Of a stretch of 43,731 nt of DNA, positions 1 through 7,468 are shown one piece after another. The notes beneath the pieces are model-generated. The model worked only from the letters and a program-made list of their open reading frames with translations, was not told where the DNA came from and did not search any database. The position numbers and the translations under genes were made by a program. This stretch comes from Streptomyces lushanensis (GTDB lineage Bacteria; Actinomycetota; Actinomycetes; Streptomycetales; Streptomycetaceae), in contig NZ_MAUD01000120.1 of NCBI RefSeq assembly GCF_001700515.1, forward strand, positions 1 to 43,731, written 5' to 3'. Position 1 is the stretch's first letter, and the number at the start of each line of letters is the position of its first letter.

Positions 1-53
1 ACGAAGGGGAGACGCCCGTCCTCTGCACCCGGGGACGGGCGTCTCCCCTTCGT
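1..53. terminator. Perfect 21-bp stem terminator-like hairpin
   Basis: Positions 1-21 are the exact reverse complement of 33-53, with an 11-nt loop. The stem is GC-rich and has no clear T-run on the + side. It precedes the first gene and probably ends transcription from a gene to the left of the window, possibly in both directions. The stem could extend beyond the window edge. Confidence 0.75.
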
Positions 54-162
54 CCTCGCGGGCGCGCACCGCCCCCGCGTCCCGCCGTGAACGGGCTGAT
101 AGGTTCCCGTATCGCTCGGCGGACGGCGAGCGCGTGTTGGCAGGCAAGGAAGGGTCGGGGAC

Positions 163-873
163 ATGGCGGTCATCCACAGAACGACACTGGCGCCGAGCAA
201 GCTGGAGCTTCTCGCACCATGGCTTCCCGCGCAGCCGTGGTACCTCGGCAACGGGCGGGAGCCGGAGCTGACCAAGGTCGGCGGCTTCCGGCTCGACGAC
301 CCGGAGGGAGAGGTCGGGATGGAGTTCATGGTGATCGCCGACGGTTCCGGAGACCAGCCGGTCGCCTACCACGTACCGCTCACCTACCGCGGGGCACCAC
401 TCGACGACGCCGGGCAGGCACTGATCGGTACCACCGAGCACGGTGTGCTGGGACGGCGCTGGGTCTACGACGGAACCCACGATCCGGTCCTGGTCGCCCA
501 GCTGTTCGCCCTCATGACGGGCGTGGCCGAACCGCAGGCCCAGAGCACGAGCAACAGCCCCGACCCGACTGTCACCGGCCACTTCGAGCCGACCGGCCAT
601 GGAGCGCCGGTCCACCTCACGGCGGTGACCGACGGAGCGCACGGCACCGATCTCCTCATACGGACCACCACGACGGCCCGGCCCGCCTCACCGGCCGGCC
701 ATCTGACCATTCGGGTGAACCGCGTTCTCCGGCCCACCGCCGACGCCCCAGCCGCCCACGCGGCAGACGCCCTGGGCCACGTCACCGCCAACTGGCTCCT
801 GCCGGACGGTTCCACCTCCCGCGGCCATTTCGCCGCCGCGCACGACACCACACCCCAGGCCCCCACCGAGTAG
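163..873 (+). CDS. Maltokinase N-terminal cap-like domain protein
   Basis: Encodes 236 residues. The N-terminal half (VIHRTTLAPSKLELLAPWLP, then an acidic DDPEGEVGMEFMVIADG segment and YHVPLTYRGAPL) resembles the N-terminal cap of actinobacterial maltokinases, which act in the trehalose-to-glycogen GlgE route. The kinase catalytic domain is absent, so this is a stand-alone cap-like protein. In Streptomyces such proteins are often labelled '1,4-alpha-glucan branching protein' by transfer, but no branching-enzyme domain is visible here. The ATG is preceded by GGAAGGGTCGGGG at suitable spacing. No glycogen or trehalose genes lie nearby. The family call is moderately sure and the function is unknown. 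Confidence 0.7.
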   Translation: MAVIHRTTLAPSKLELLAPWLPAQPWYLGNGREPELTKVGGFRLDDPEGEVGMEFMVIADGSGDQPVAYHVPLTYRGAPLDDAGQALIGTTEHGVLGRRWVYDGTHDPVLVAQLFALMTGVAEPQAQSTSNSPDPTVTGHFEPTGHGAPVHLTAVTDGAHGTDLLIRTTTTARPASPAGHLTIRVNRVLRPTADAPAAHAADALGHVTANWLLPDGSTSRGHFAAAHDTTPQAPTE

Positions 874-960
874 CCTGCTGCCCCGCTGCAGGGTCCCGCC
901 GCCGATGACACCGATGAGTTTCCCGCGCCGCGCCGGTCTGTACGCGTGAGACCGACTCAC

Positions 961-966
961 GGAAGG
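961..966 (+). promoter_or_regulatory. Ribosome binding site that sets the DHFR-like start
   Basis: GGAAGG lies 8 nt before the ATG at 975 and supports that start. Confidence 0.6.
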
Positions 967-974
967 CTGGCGCC

Positions 975-1538
975 ATGCGGAAACTGATCTACGGCATGAA
1001 CCTGACCCTGGACGGCTACATCGCCGCGCCCGGCGACGACATCGGCTGGAGCGTGCCGAGCGACGAGCTGTTCCAGTTCTGGTCCGACCAGTTGCAGGCG
1101 ACCGACCTGACGCTGTACGGGCGCAAGCTGTGGCAGACGATGAGCTCCTACTGGCCGACCGGCGACCAGCAGCCCAACGCCACCCCGGCGGAGATCGAGT
1201 TCGCACGCCGCTGGCGGGACATGTCGAAGGTGGTGTTCTCCTCGACGACCGACAAGGTCGACTGGAACACCCGCCTGGTCACCGGCGACGCGGTCGCCGA
1301 GATCACCCGGCTCAAGGCCGAGGACGGCGGCCCGATGGACATCGGCGGCGCGACGCTCGCCGGGGCGGCCATGCGCGCCGGGCTGATCGACGAGTACGTG
1401 CTGGCCACCGCGCCGGTCCTGGCGGGCGGCGGCACGCCGTTCTTCACCGCGCTGGACAACTGGGTGAACCTGAACCTGGTGGAGACGCGGACGCTCCCCG
1501 GCGGCGTGATCCTGACCAGGTACGAGACGAGACGCTGA
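975..1538 (+). CDS. Dihydrofolate reductase / RibD C-terminal family protein
   Basis: Encodes 187 residues. The N-terminus MRKLIYGMNLTLDGYIA is the typical first strand and loop of the RibD_C/DHFR-like family. It is followed by LTLYGRKLWQTM, KVVFSSTT, a glycine-rich cofactor-binding segment DIGGATLAGAAMRAGLIDEY, and the C-terminal strand ILTRYETR. Members bind NAD(P)H and reduce pterin- or pyrimidine-type substrates, but most of these stand-alone copies have no known substrate. It lacks the deaminase domain of true RibD and is unlikely to be the folate-cycle FolA. It converges on dnaB across a nested inverted repeat. Confidence 0.85.
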   Translation: MRKLIYGMNLTLDGYIAAPGDDIGWSVPSDELFQFWSDQLQATDLTLYGRKLWQTMSSYWPTGDQQPNATPAEIEFARRWRDMSKVVFSSTTDKVDWNTRLVTGDAVAEITRLKAEDGGPMDIGGATLAGAAMRAGLIDEYVLATAPVLAGGGTPFFTALDNWVNLNLVETRTLPGGVILTRYETRR

Positions 1539-1552
1539 GCAGCTTCCGGCTG

Positions 1553-1629
1553 TCTCACGGCCGCGCCCGGCGACCCGCGAATCCCGGCTCGGTGTCGGAT
1601 CCGGCTTCCATCCGACACCGGCCGTGAGA
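1553..1629. terminator. Nested inverted repeat between convergent genes
   Basis: An inner hairpin pairs 1590-1600 with 1610-1620 (arm CGGTGTCGGAT). An outer 10-bp stem pairs 1553-1562 (TCTCACGGCC) with 1620-1629. The structure lies between the stop codons of the DHFR-like gene and dnaB and probably ends both transcripts. Confidence 0.65.
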
Positions 1630-1664
1630 TTCCGACACGAAATGTGAGAACCTGCACCGCCGCG

Positions 1665-3143
1665 TCAGGTCTGTGCCATGTCCACGAACCGGGAGTAGTG
1701 GCCCTGGAAGGCGACGGTGATCGTTGCCGTCGGGCCGTTGCGGTGCTTGGCGACGATGAGGTCCGCCTCGCCCGCGCGGGGGGATTCCTTCTCGTACGCG
1801 TCTTCGCGGTGCAGCAGGATCACCATGTCCGCGTCCTGCTCGATGGAGCCCGACTCTCGCAGGTCGGAGACCATCGGTTTCTTGTCCGTACGCTGCTCGG
1901 GGCCACGGTTGAGCTGGGAGAGCGCGATGACCGGCAGCTCCAGTTCCTTGGCGAGGAGCTTGAGGTTTCGCGACATGTCCGACACCTCCTGCTGACGGCT
2001 CTCGGCGCGCTTCGAACCGCCGGACTGCATCAGCTGGAGATAGTCGATGACCACCAGCTTCAGATCGTTGCGCTGCTTCAGCCGACGGCACTTGGCCCGG
2101 ATCTCCATCATCGAGAGATTCGGCGAGTCGTCGATATAGAGCGGGGCCTGCGACACGTCCGGCATACGGCGGGCCAGCCTGGTCCAGTCCTCGTCCGTCA
2201 TCGTGCCGGAGCGCATGTGGTGCAGCGCCACCCGGGCCTCCGCCGACAGCAGGCGCATCGCGATCTCGTTGCGGCCCATTTCGAGGGAGAAGATCACGCT
2301 GGGCAGGTTGTTCTTGATGGACGCGGCGCGCGCGAAGTCCAGCGCGAGCGTGGACTTGCCCATCGCGGGACGGGCGGCGATGACGATCATCTGGCCGGGG
2401 TGCAGACCGTTGGTGAGGGAGTCGAAGTCCGTGAAGCCCGTCGGCACACCGGTCATCTCTCCGCTGCGGGAGCCGATCGCCTCGATCTCGTCGAGCGCGC
2501 CCTCCATGATGTCGCCGAGCGGCAGATAGTCCTCACTGGTCCGCTGCTCGGTGACGGCATAGATCTCGGCCTGGGCGGAGTTGACGATCTCGTCGACATC
2601 GCCGTCGGCCGCGTATCCCATCTGCGTGATCTTGGTGCCGGCCTCGACCAGCCGGCGCAGCACCGCCCGCTCATGGACGATCTCCGCGTAGTACGACGCG
2701 TTGGCCGCGGTCGGCACCGACTGGACGAGTGTGTGCAGATACGAGGCGCCGCCGACGCGGGTGATCTCCCCGCGCCTGGTCAGCTCCGCCGCCACCGTGA
2801 TCGGGTCGGCCGGCTCGCCCTTCGCGTAGAGGTCGAGGACGGCCTGGAAAACGGTCTCGTGCGCGGGCCGGTAGAAGTCATGGCCCTTGATGATCTCCAC
2901 GACATCGGCGATGGCGTCCTTGGACAGCAGCATGCCGCCGAGGACGGACTGCTCGGCGTCGAGATCCTGCGGAGGAACCCGCTCGAAACCCGTTGATCCG
3001 CCGTCCCAGACCCCGGTGTCACGGCCGCGGTCGTGCTGCTCCTCGCGGCCCCGGCCCTCACCACGGCGCTGCCGGGAGACAGACGGACGGTCACTGGGAC
3101 CGGCATCGGTCCAAGGCTCGTCCAATGGCTCGGGAATGCTCAC
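1665..3143 (-). CDS. dnaB: Replicative DNA helicase DnaB
   Basis: Encodes 492 residues. DnaB is the hexameric 5'-to-3' helicase that unwinds DNA at the replication fork. After about 53 variable, charged residues comes the N-terminal domain (FERVPPQDLDAEQSVLGG), then the RecA-like domain with Walker A ARPAMGKST (about 257-265), Walker B LVVIDYLQL (about 363-371) and LSQLNRGPEQR, SGSIEQDAD and VAKHRNGPT. No intein is present. The start chosen is GTG (VSIPEPLDEPW), supported by GAGGAGG just upstream; an in-frame extension of 44 residues is possible but arginine-rich and unlikely. The upstream gap carries DnaA boxes. A probable DciA-type loader lies at the far right of the window. Confidence 0.97.
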   Translation of the reverse strand: MSIPEPLDEPWTDAGPSDRPSVSRQRRGEGRGREEQHDRGRDTGVWDGGSTGFERVPPQDLDAEQSVLGGMLLSKDAIADVVEIIKGHDFYRPAHETVFQAVLDLYAKGEPADPITVAAELTRRGEITRVGGASYLHTLVQSVPTAANASYYAEIVHERAVLRRLVEAGTKITQMGYAADGDVDEIVNSAQAEIYAVTEQRTSEDYLPLGDIMEGALDEIEAIGSRSGEMTGVPTGFTDFDSLTNGLHPGQMIVIAARPAMGKSTLALDFARAASIKNNLPSVIFSLEMGRNEIAMRLLSAEARVALHHMRSGTMTDEDWTRLARRMPDVSQAPLYIDDSPNLSMMEIRAKCRRLKQRNDLKLVVIDYLQLMQSGGSKRAESRQQEVSDMSRNLKLLAKELELPVIALSQLNRGPEQRTDKKPMVSDLRESGSIEQDADMVILLHREDAYEKESPRAGEADLIVAKHRNGPTATITVAFQGHYSRFVDMAQT

Positions 3144-3290
3144 CGGCCACCTCCTCACGTCCGCCCTGCGGACCTCGCCGTGCCCACTCTTTCTACGGCA
3201 CGACACTGACAAAACGAGAGGCCTGACTCCGGTTCCGGCGCGTCGGACGCCGGTCCACGGTAGGCCCCTCCGCACCGTCAGCCAATCTGG

Positions 3291-3379
3291 TTATCCACAG
3301 GCCATGTGGACGACGGACCAGATGCTGTGGAGAACCCCGGCGAACCTGTGCACGGACCGGGGGACAGCACTGTGGACAA
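3291..3379. promoter_or_regulatory. DnaA-box cluster upstream of dnaB
   Basis: Four 9-mers: TTATCCACA at 3291-3299 (+), TGTGGACGA at 3305-3313 (one mismatch, minus strand), TGTGGAGAA at 3326-3334 (one mismatch, minus) and TGTGGACAA at 3371-3379 (perfect TTGTCCACA on minus). Three of the four point the same way. Four boxes in 89 bp is far above chance, and a role in DnaA titration or dnaB control is inferred. Extra-oriC DnaA-box clusters are known in S. coelicolor (H24, H69, D78); whether this is the H24 counterpart cannot be told here. Confidence 0.75.
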
Positions 3380-3530
3380 AGTCGCGGCAACCTCGTTGCA
3401 CCCCATCTGAGCTGGCCTTTTTCCATCCACCGGCTGTGGGGGAGAAAAACTTTCCCGACTGGATCAAGATCAGAACAAACAGCACACAGCGGAGCCTCCA
3501 TCGACGAGCCAGGTAAGGAGCCCAAGTGCA

Positions 3531-3560
3531 TTGCGTCGCTTACCTGTGGAAGATTAGATT
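3531..3560 (+). promoter_or_regulatory. Predicted promoter of the MATE gene, leaderless
   Basis: TTGCGT (3531-3536), 18-nt spacer, TAGATT (3555-3560). The expected transcription start falls on or next to the ATG at 3567, and there is no Shine-Dalgarno sequence, so a leaderless mRNA is likely. Confidence 0.55.
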
Positions 3561-3566
3561 GACCGC

Positions 3567-4904
3567 ATGACACAGGCCCCCGCGGGATCCAGAACGCTAC
3601 GGCGACAGCACGACCGCGAGATCCTCGCACTCGCCGTTCCCGCCTTCGGCGCGCTTGTCGCCGAGCCGCTCTTCGTGATGGTGGACAGTGCGATCGTCGG
3701 CCATCTCGGCACCCCGCAACTGGCCGGACTGGGTATCGCGGCGGCCCTGCTCACCACCGCGGTGAGCGTCTTCGTCTTTCTGGCCTACGCCACCACCGCC
3801 GCCGTCGCCCGTCGCGTCGGGTCCGGCGATCTCCAGGGCGCCATCCGTCAGGGCATGGACGGCATCTGGCTCGCCCTTCTTCTCGGCGCCGCTGTCATCG
3901 CCACCGCCCTGCCCACCGCACCCTGGCTCGTCGATCTCTTCGGAGCGTCGGACACCGCGGCCCCGTACGCCATCACCTATCTGCGGATCTCCAGTCTGGG
4001 TATCCCAGCCATGCTGGTCGTCCTGGCCGCGACCGGAGTACTGCGCGGACTTCAGGACACCCGGACCCCGCTGTATGTCGCCATCGGCGGATTCGGCGCC
4101 AACGCGGCGCTCAACGCCGTACTCGTCTATGGCGCCAGTCTCGGTATCGCGGGCTCGGCCTGGGGCACGGTCATCGCCCAGTGTGCAATGGCCGCTGTCT
4201 ATCTCGTCGTTGTCGTACGAGGAGCGCGTCGCCATGGCGCCTCGCTGCGACCGGACTCCGCGGGGATACGGGCCAGCGCGCAGGCCGGCGTACCCCTGCT
4301 GATCCGTACGCTCTCGCTGCGCGCGGTACTGATGATCGCCACCGCGGTCGCCGCGCGTCTGGGCGACGCGGATGTGGCCGCACACCAGATCATCCTCTCG
4401 CTGTGGAGCCTGATGGCTTTCGCGCTCGACGCCATAGCGATCGCGGGCCAGGCGATCATCGGCCGCTATCTCGGCGCCGATGACATCAAGGGCGCCCAGG
4501 AGGCCTGTCGGCGCATGGTGCGGTGGGGAATTGTCTCCGGTGTACTGCTCGGCGCCCTGATCGTACTCACGCGCCCGCTGTTCATCCCGCTGTTCACCGG
4601 CGACCAGACGGTACGGGACACCCTGCTGCCGGCCCTGCTGGTCGTGGCCGTCTCCCAACCGATCGCGGGCATTGTCTTCGTTCTGGACGGCGTACTGATG
4701 GGCGCGGGGGACGGCACGTATCTTGCCGGAGCGATGCTGGTGACACTGGCGGTCTTCGCACCGGTCGCTCTGCTCGTCCCCGCTCTCGGTGGTGGTCTGA
4801 CAGCGCTCTGGTGGGCGATGGGACTGATGATGGCGGTCCGCATGCTGACGCTCTGGCTGCGCACGCGCTCCGGCCGCTGGCTCGTCACGGGTGCTACGCG
4901 CTGA
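3567..4904 (+). CDS. MATE family efflux transporter (DinF-like)
   Basis: Encodes 445 residues with about 12 hydrophobic segments, the size and topology of multidrug and toxic compound extrusion proteins. The start of the first MatE repeat is seen in REILALAVPAFGALVAEPLFVMVDSAIVGHLG, with the typical membrane-buried Asp in VDSAIVG. The second repeat begins near GVPLLIRTLSLRAVLMIATAVAARLG with VAAHQIILSLW. It should export cationic or amphipathic compounds in exchange for H+ or Na+; the substrate is unknown. It converges on rplI, with two parS sites and a terminator between them. Confidence 0.9.
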   Translation: MTQAPAGSRTLRRQHDREILALAVPAFGALVAEPLFVMVDSAIVGHLGTPQLAGLGIAAALLTTAVSVFVFLAYATTAAVARRVGSGDLQGAIRQGMDGIWLALLLGAAVIATALPTAPWLVDLFGASDTAAPYAITYLRISSLGIPAMLVVLAATGVLRGLQDTRTPLYVAIGGFGANAALNAVLVYGASLGIAGSAWGTVIAQCAMAAVYLVVVVRGARRHGASLRPDSAGIRASAQAGVPLLIRTLSLRAVLMIATAVAARLGDADVAAHQIILSLWSLMAFALDAIAIAGQAIIGRYLGADDIKGAQEACRRMVRWGIVSGVLLGALIVLTRPLFIPLFTGDQTVRDTLLPALLVVAVSQPIAGIVFVLDGVLMGAGDGTYLAGAMLVTLAVFAPVALLVPALGGGLTALWWAMGLMMAVRMLTLWLRTRSGRWLVTGATR

Positions 4905-4942
4905 CGCGGAGAGCAGTGCACAGTGTGTCGGCAGTGGCCGCC

Positions 4943-4956
4943 GTTTCACGTGAAAC
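4943..4956. other. parS centromere site 1
   Basis: Perfect 14-bp palindrome GTTTCACGTGAAAC, the ParB binding site of Streptomyces, in the convergent MATE/rplI gap. Its start is 41 bp before that of the next site. Confidence 0.95.
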
Positions 4957-4983
4957 ATCCGGGAGCCCGACATACGGTCGCCT

Positions 4984-4997
4984 GTTTCACGTGAAAC
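4984..4997. other. parS centromere site 2
   Basis: Perfect GTTTCACGTGAAAC extended to the 16-mer TGTTTCACGTGAAACA. It lies 15 bp before the rplI/MATE terminator. Confidence 0.95.
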
Positions 4998-5012
4998 AAC
5001 AGCAGCAACAGC

Positions 5013-5047
5013 GAGAGGGCCGCACCCGTGACGGGTGCGGCCCTCTC
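5013..5047. terminator. Bidirectional terminator between rplI and the MATE gene
   Basis: A perfect 17-bp stem: 5013-5029 (GAGAGGGCCGCACCCGT) pairs with 5031-5047. It lies just past the rplI stop and downstream of the MATE gene. Confidence 0.8.
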
Positions 5048-5069
5048 CATGCTCTGCCGAGCGCAGCGC

Positions 5070-5516
5070 TTACGCGGCGATGACCTCGATGCCGAGCTTC
5101 GCGGCGACCTCGGGGTGCAGACGCACAGACACCTGGTGCGAGCCCAGGGTCTTGATCGGCGTACCCAGCTCGATACGACGCTTGTCGACGTCCGGGCCAC
5201 CGGCGGACTTGATCGCCGAAGCGAGGTCGGCCGGAGTGACGGAGCCGAAGAGGCGCCCGGCGTCGCCGGAGCGAACGGCCAGCCGCACCTTGACGGCCTC
5301 AAGACGGGCCTTGATCTCGTTGGCCTGCTCGATGGTCGCGATCTCGTGGATCTTACGGGCGCGGCGGATCTGCGCCACGTCCTTCTCGCCGCCCTTGGTC
5401 CAGCGGATCGCGAAACCGCGCGGGACCAGGTAGTTGCGAGCGTAGCCGTCCTTGACGTCGACGACGTCGCCGGCGGCACCGAGGCCTGAGACCTCGTGGG
5501 TGAGGATGATCTTCAT
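5070..5516 (-). CDS. rplI: 50S ribosomal protein bL9
   Basis: Encodes 148 residues, the normal bL9 length. The N-terminal RNA-binding domain begins [30 protein letters not shown], the bL9 signature. A long helix ([26 protein letters not shown]) joins it to the C-terminal domain ([18 protein letters not shown]...[21 protein letters not shown]). bL9 binds 23S rRNA at the base of the L1 stalk and helps limit frameshifting. Last gene of rpsF-ssb-rpsR-rplI, 18 nt after rpsR, with GGAAGGG upstream. Confidence 0.98.
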   Translation of the reverse strand: MKIILTHEVSGLGAAGDVVDVKDGYARNYLVPRGFAIRWTKGGEKDVAQIRRARKIHEIATIEQANEIKARLEAVKVRLAVRSGDAGRLFGSVTPADLASAIKSAGGPDVDKRRIELGTPIKTLGSHQVSVRLHPEVAAKLGIEVIAA

Positions 5517-5534
5517 GAGTCGGTCACCCTTCCC

Positions 5535-5771
5535 TTATCGCGCGGTGGACGTGTAGGGCAGCAGCGCCATCTCACGGCTGTTCTTGACGGCCGTGGCGAC
5601 ATCACGCTGGTGCTGCGTGCAGTTGCCGGTGACGCGGCGGGCACGGATCTTGCCACGGTCGGAAATGAACTTCCGCAGCATGTTCGTGTCCTTGTAGTCC
5701 ACGTACTGGGTCTTGTCCTTGCAGAAAGCGCAGACCTTCTTCTTAGGCTTGCGCACAGGCGGCTTCGCCAT
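5535..5771 (-). CDS. rpsR: 30S ribosomal protein bS18
   Basis: Encodes 78 residues. [33 protein letters not shown] and [14 protein letters not shown] are the bS18 core, which forms a heterodimer with bS6 on the platform of the small subunit. The CxxC pair plus the NCTQHQ cysteine and histidine fit the zinc-binding (C+) version of S18; in actinobacteria C- paralogues can replace such proteins under zinc starvation. AGGAG lies 8 nt before the ATG, and the stop is TAA. It sits between ssb and rplI. Confidence 0.97.
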   Translation of the reverse strand: MAKPPVRKPKKKVCAFCKDKTQYVDYKDTNMLRKFISDRGKIRARRVTGNCTQHQRDVATAVKNSREMALLPYTSTAR

Positions 5772-5814
5772 GGTGTTTCTCCTGTGTGATCAAGAAGTGG
5801 GGTACGGGCCCGCC

Positions 5815-6405
5815 CTAGAAGGGGGGCTCGTCCGAGTAGCCGCCGCCGGAGCTTCCGCCCCAGCCGCCTCCATTGCCCCCGCCGCTCTGCGGCTGCTGGC
5901 CGCCACCGGCCGGCGCGCTGGTGGCCCACGGGTCGTCGGCGGGAGCACCGCCACCGCCCTGCTGGCCTCCGCCACCGGGGCCGCCGCCCCAGTTGCCGCC
6001 GCCGCCCTGGCCGCCGCCGTAGCCGCCCTGGCCGCCGCGACCGGTGGTCTTGGTGACCTTGGCCGTGGCGTTCTTGAGGCTGGGGCCGACTTCCTCGACG
6101 TCCAGCTCGTAGACCGTGCGCTTGACGCCCTCGCGGTCCTCGTACGACCGCTGCTTCAGCCGGCCCTGCACGACGACGCGCATGCCTCGCTGGAGCGACT
6201 CGGCGACGTTCTCCGCCGCCTGACGCCAAACCGAGCAGGTCAGGAACAGGCTCTCGCCGTCCTTCCACTCATTGGTCTGACGGTCGAAAGTGCGAGGAGT
6301 GGACGCGACGCGGAACTTCGCGACCGCCGCACCGGACGGGGTGAAGCGCAGCTCGGGGTCGTCGACGAGATTGCCGACGACCGTGATGACGGTCTCGCCT
6401 GCCAT
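5815..6405 (-). CDS. ssb: Single-stranded DNA-binding protein
   Basis: Encodes 196 residues. The OB-fold spans about residues 1-115 ([76 protein letters not shown]). A glycine-rich linker follows and ends in the acidic tip DEPPF, which recruits partner proteins. It coats single-stranded DNA at forks and during repair. The place between rpsF and rpsR marks it as SsbA, the main Streptomyces SSB rather than the sporulation-related SsbB. GAGAGG precedes the ATG. Confidence 0.97.
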   Translation of the reverse strand: MAGETVITVVGNLVDDPELRFTPSGAAVAKFRVASTPRTFDRQTNEWKDGESLFLTCSVWRQAAENVAESLQRGMRVVVQGRLKQRSYEDREGVKRTVYELDVEEVGPSLKNATAKVTKTTGRGGQGGYGGGQGGGGNWGGGPGGGGQQGGGGAPADDPWATSAPAGGGQQPQSGGGNGGGWGGSSGGGYSDEPPF

Positions 6406-6479
6406 GGGTGAACCTCTCGGCGGGGATTGCTTCTGGCTGCTTGCTGCTGCTCGGACCCGATGACCTCTGAGCTAGACGC

Positions 6480-6770
6480 TCAGTGGGTCTCGGGACGGAG
6501 GACCTTGGTCCGGAGGACCGACTCGTTCAGGTTCATCTGTCGGTCGAGCTCCTTGACGACCGCAGGCTCGGCCTGGAGGTCGATGACCGAGTAGATGCCC
6601 TCGGGCTTCTTCTTGATCTCGTAAGAGAGACGACGACGGCCCCAGGTGTCGACCTTCTCGACCTTTCCGTTGCCCTCACGGACGACGGAGAGGAAGTTCT
6701 CGATCAGCGGGGAGACAGCGCGCTCCTCGAGATCGGGGTCGAGGATGACCATCACCTCGTAGTGACGCAT
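6480..6770 (-). CDS. rpsF: 30S ribosomal protein bS6
   Basis: Encodes 96 residues. [46 protein letters not shown] and [20 protein letters not shown] are the bS6 fold. It pairs with bS18 on the 30S platform. The start was set at MRHYEV, which has a strong AAGGAGGT upstream; the open frame continues further upstream but that extension has no family similarity. First gene of the four-gene operon. A hairpin next to a CCG in its leader may allow S6:S18 feedback. Confidence 0.97.
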
Positions 6771-6816
6771 GTAAAACCCACCTCCTTTGGACTCAGCGGC
6801 CACGGTCGTTCCGTGG
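6771..6816 (-). promoter_or_regulatory. rpsF leader with small hairpin, possible S6:S18 site
   Basis: On the mRNA strand the hairpin CCACGG-AACGA-CCGTGG (6800-6816) is followed by CCGCTGAG and then AAGGAGGTG before the ATG. An S6:S18-binding motif with a CCG element is known in rpsF leaders of several bacteria. Assignment here is tentative. Confidence 0.3.
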
Positions 6817-7043
6817 CAGGAGGGTCGTGATGCGTGAGCAACGGTATCGGCCGCCACTGACAATCCGGCTCGCTGATGCGAGAGATCGTGTGCTGGCCTG
6901 GGCAGACACCGGTGCAGACCGTACAGACTACCCGCACTGCGGCTTCCGCTTGAAATCCGGCCGCCCTCGGCCGCAATCTGTACACATCGGGTGTGTGCGA
7001 CGCTACGATGCGCCGCCTTCCGGCTATGGCCAGGAGGTGCCAC

Positions 7044-7358
7044 ATGGCACAGGCAATGCGACCGAACTCCGCCACCTCTCTCTTCTCCACCGACGGCAAA
7101 CGTCATCCCCGCCAGGACACGCTGGTCGTGCTGACGCTGACGCTGGGGCTTCTCGCCTTTTTCTCGGCCTTCTTCTACAACCTGCATCTGCTCAGCTCAT
7201 GGGCCGGACTGATCGGGATCCTGACGGGCGCGTACGGGCAGTTCATCTCCGTGACGACCCGTGAACGTTTCCTCACCATCCTCGGGCTGGGAGCCTCGGC
7301 GGTCGGCTTCTTCCTCGGAATGGCACACGGCGGGCTGTTCGGCGGAGTCCTCGGCTGA
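7044..7358 (+). CDS. Small integral membrane protein
   Basis: Encodes 104 residues, family not firmly recognised. After a short polar N-terminus ([25 protein letters not shown]) there are three predicted membrane segments: [39 protein letters not shown] and [22 protein letters not shown]. The start is set by AGGAGGT at 7032-7038, 5 nt before the ATG; 17 further residues upstream are in frame but lack an RBS. It lies 110 bp before femX on the same strand, so it may act at the envelope, but no function can be assigned. Confidence 0.8.
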
Positions 7359-7468
7359 CAGCCGCTCCACACACGGCCAGACCGGGCGCTCCATCGGCGC
7401 AGTAGGCTTCGGCGCGAGAGCCGGAGCCCCTGTATCCATGGGGACACACCTGCCGAGGAGCGCCCCGC

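Larger units (their letters stand above)
3144..3566. other. Intergenic region dnaB-MATE with divergent promoters
   Basis: A 423-bp stretch without a convincing gene. It holds a group of four DnaA boxes (3291-3379) and the MATE promoter (3531-3560). The short open frames across it have poor codon use and no ribosome binding sites. Confidence 0.7.

Noticed and set aside
4966..4997. Open frames on both strands that start in or near parS (reading FHVK or VSRET) and look like small proteins
   Set aside because: They arise because the parS palindrome contains GTG and lacks stops in two frames. There is no RBS and no similarity.
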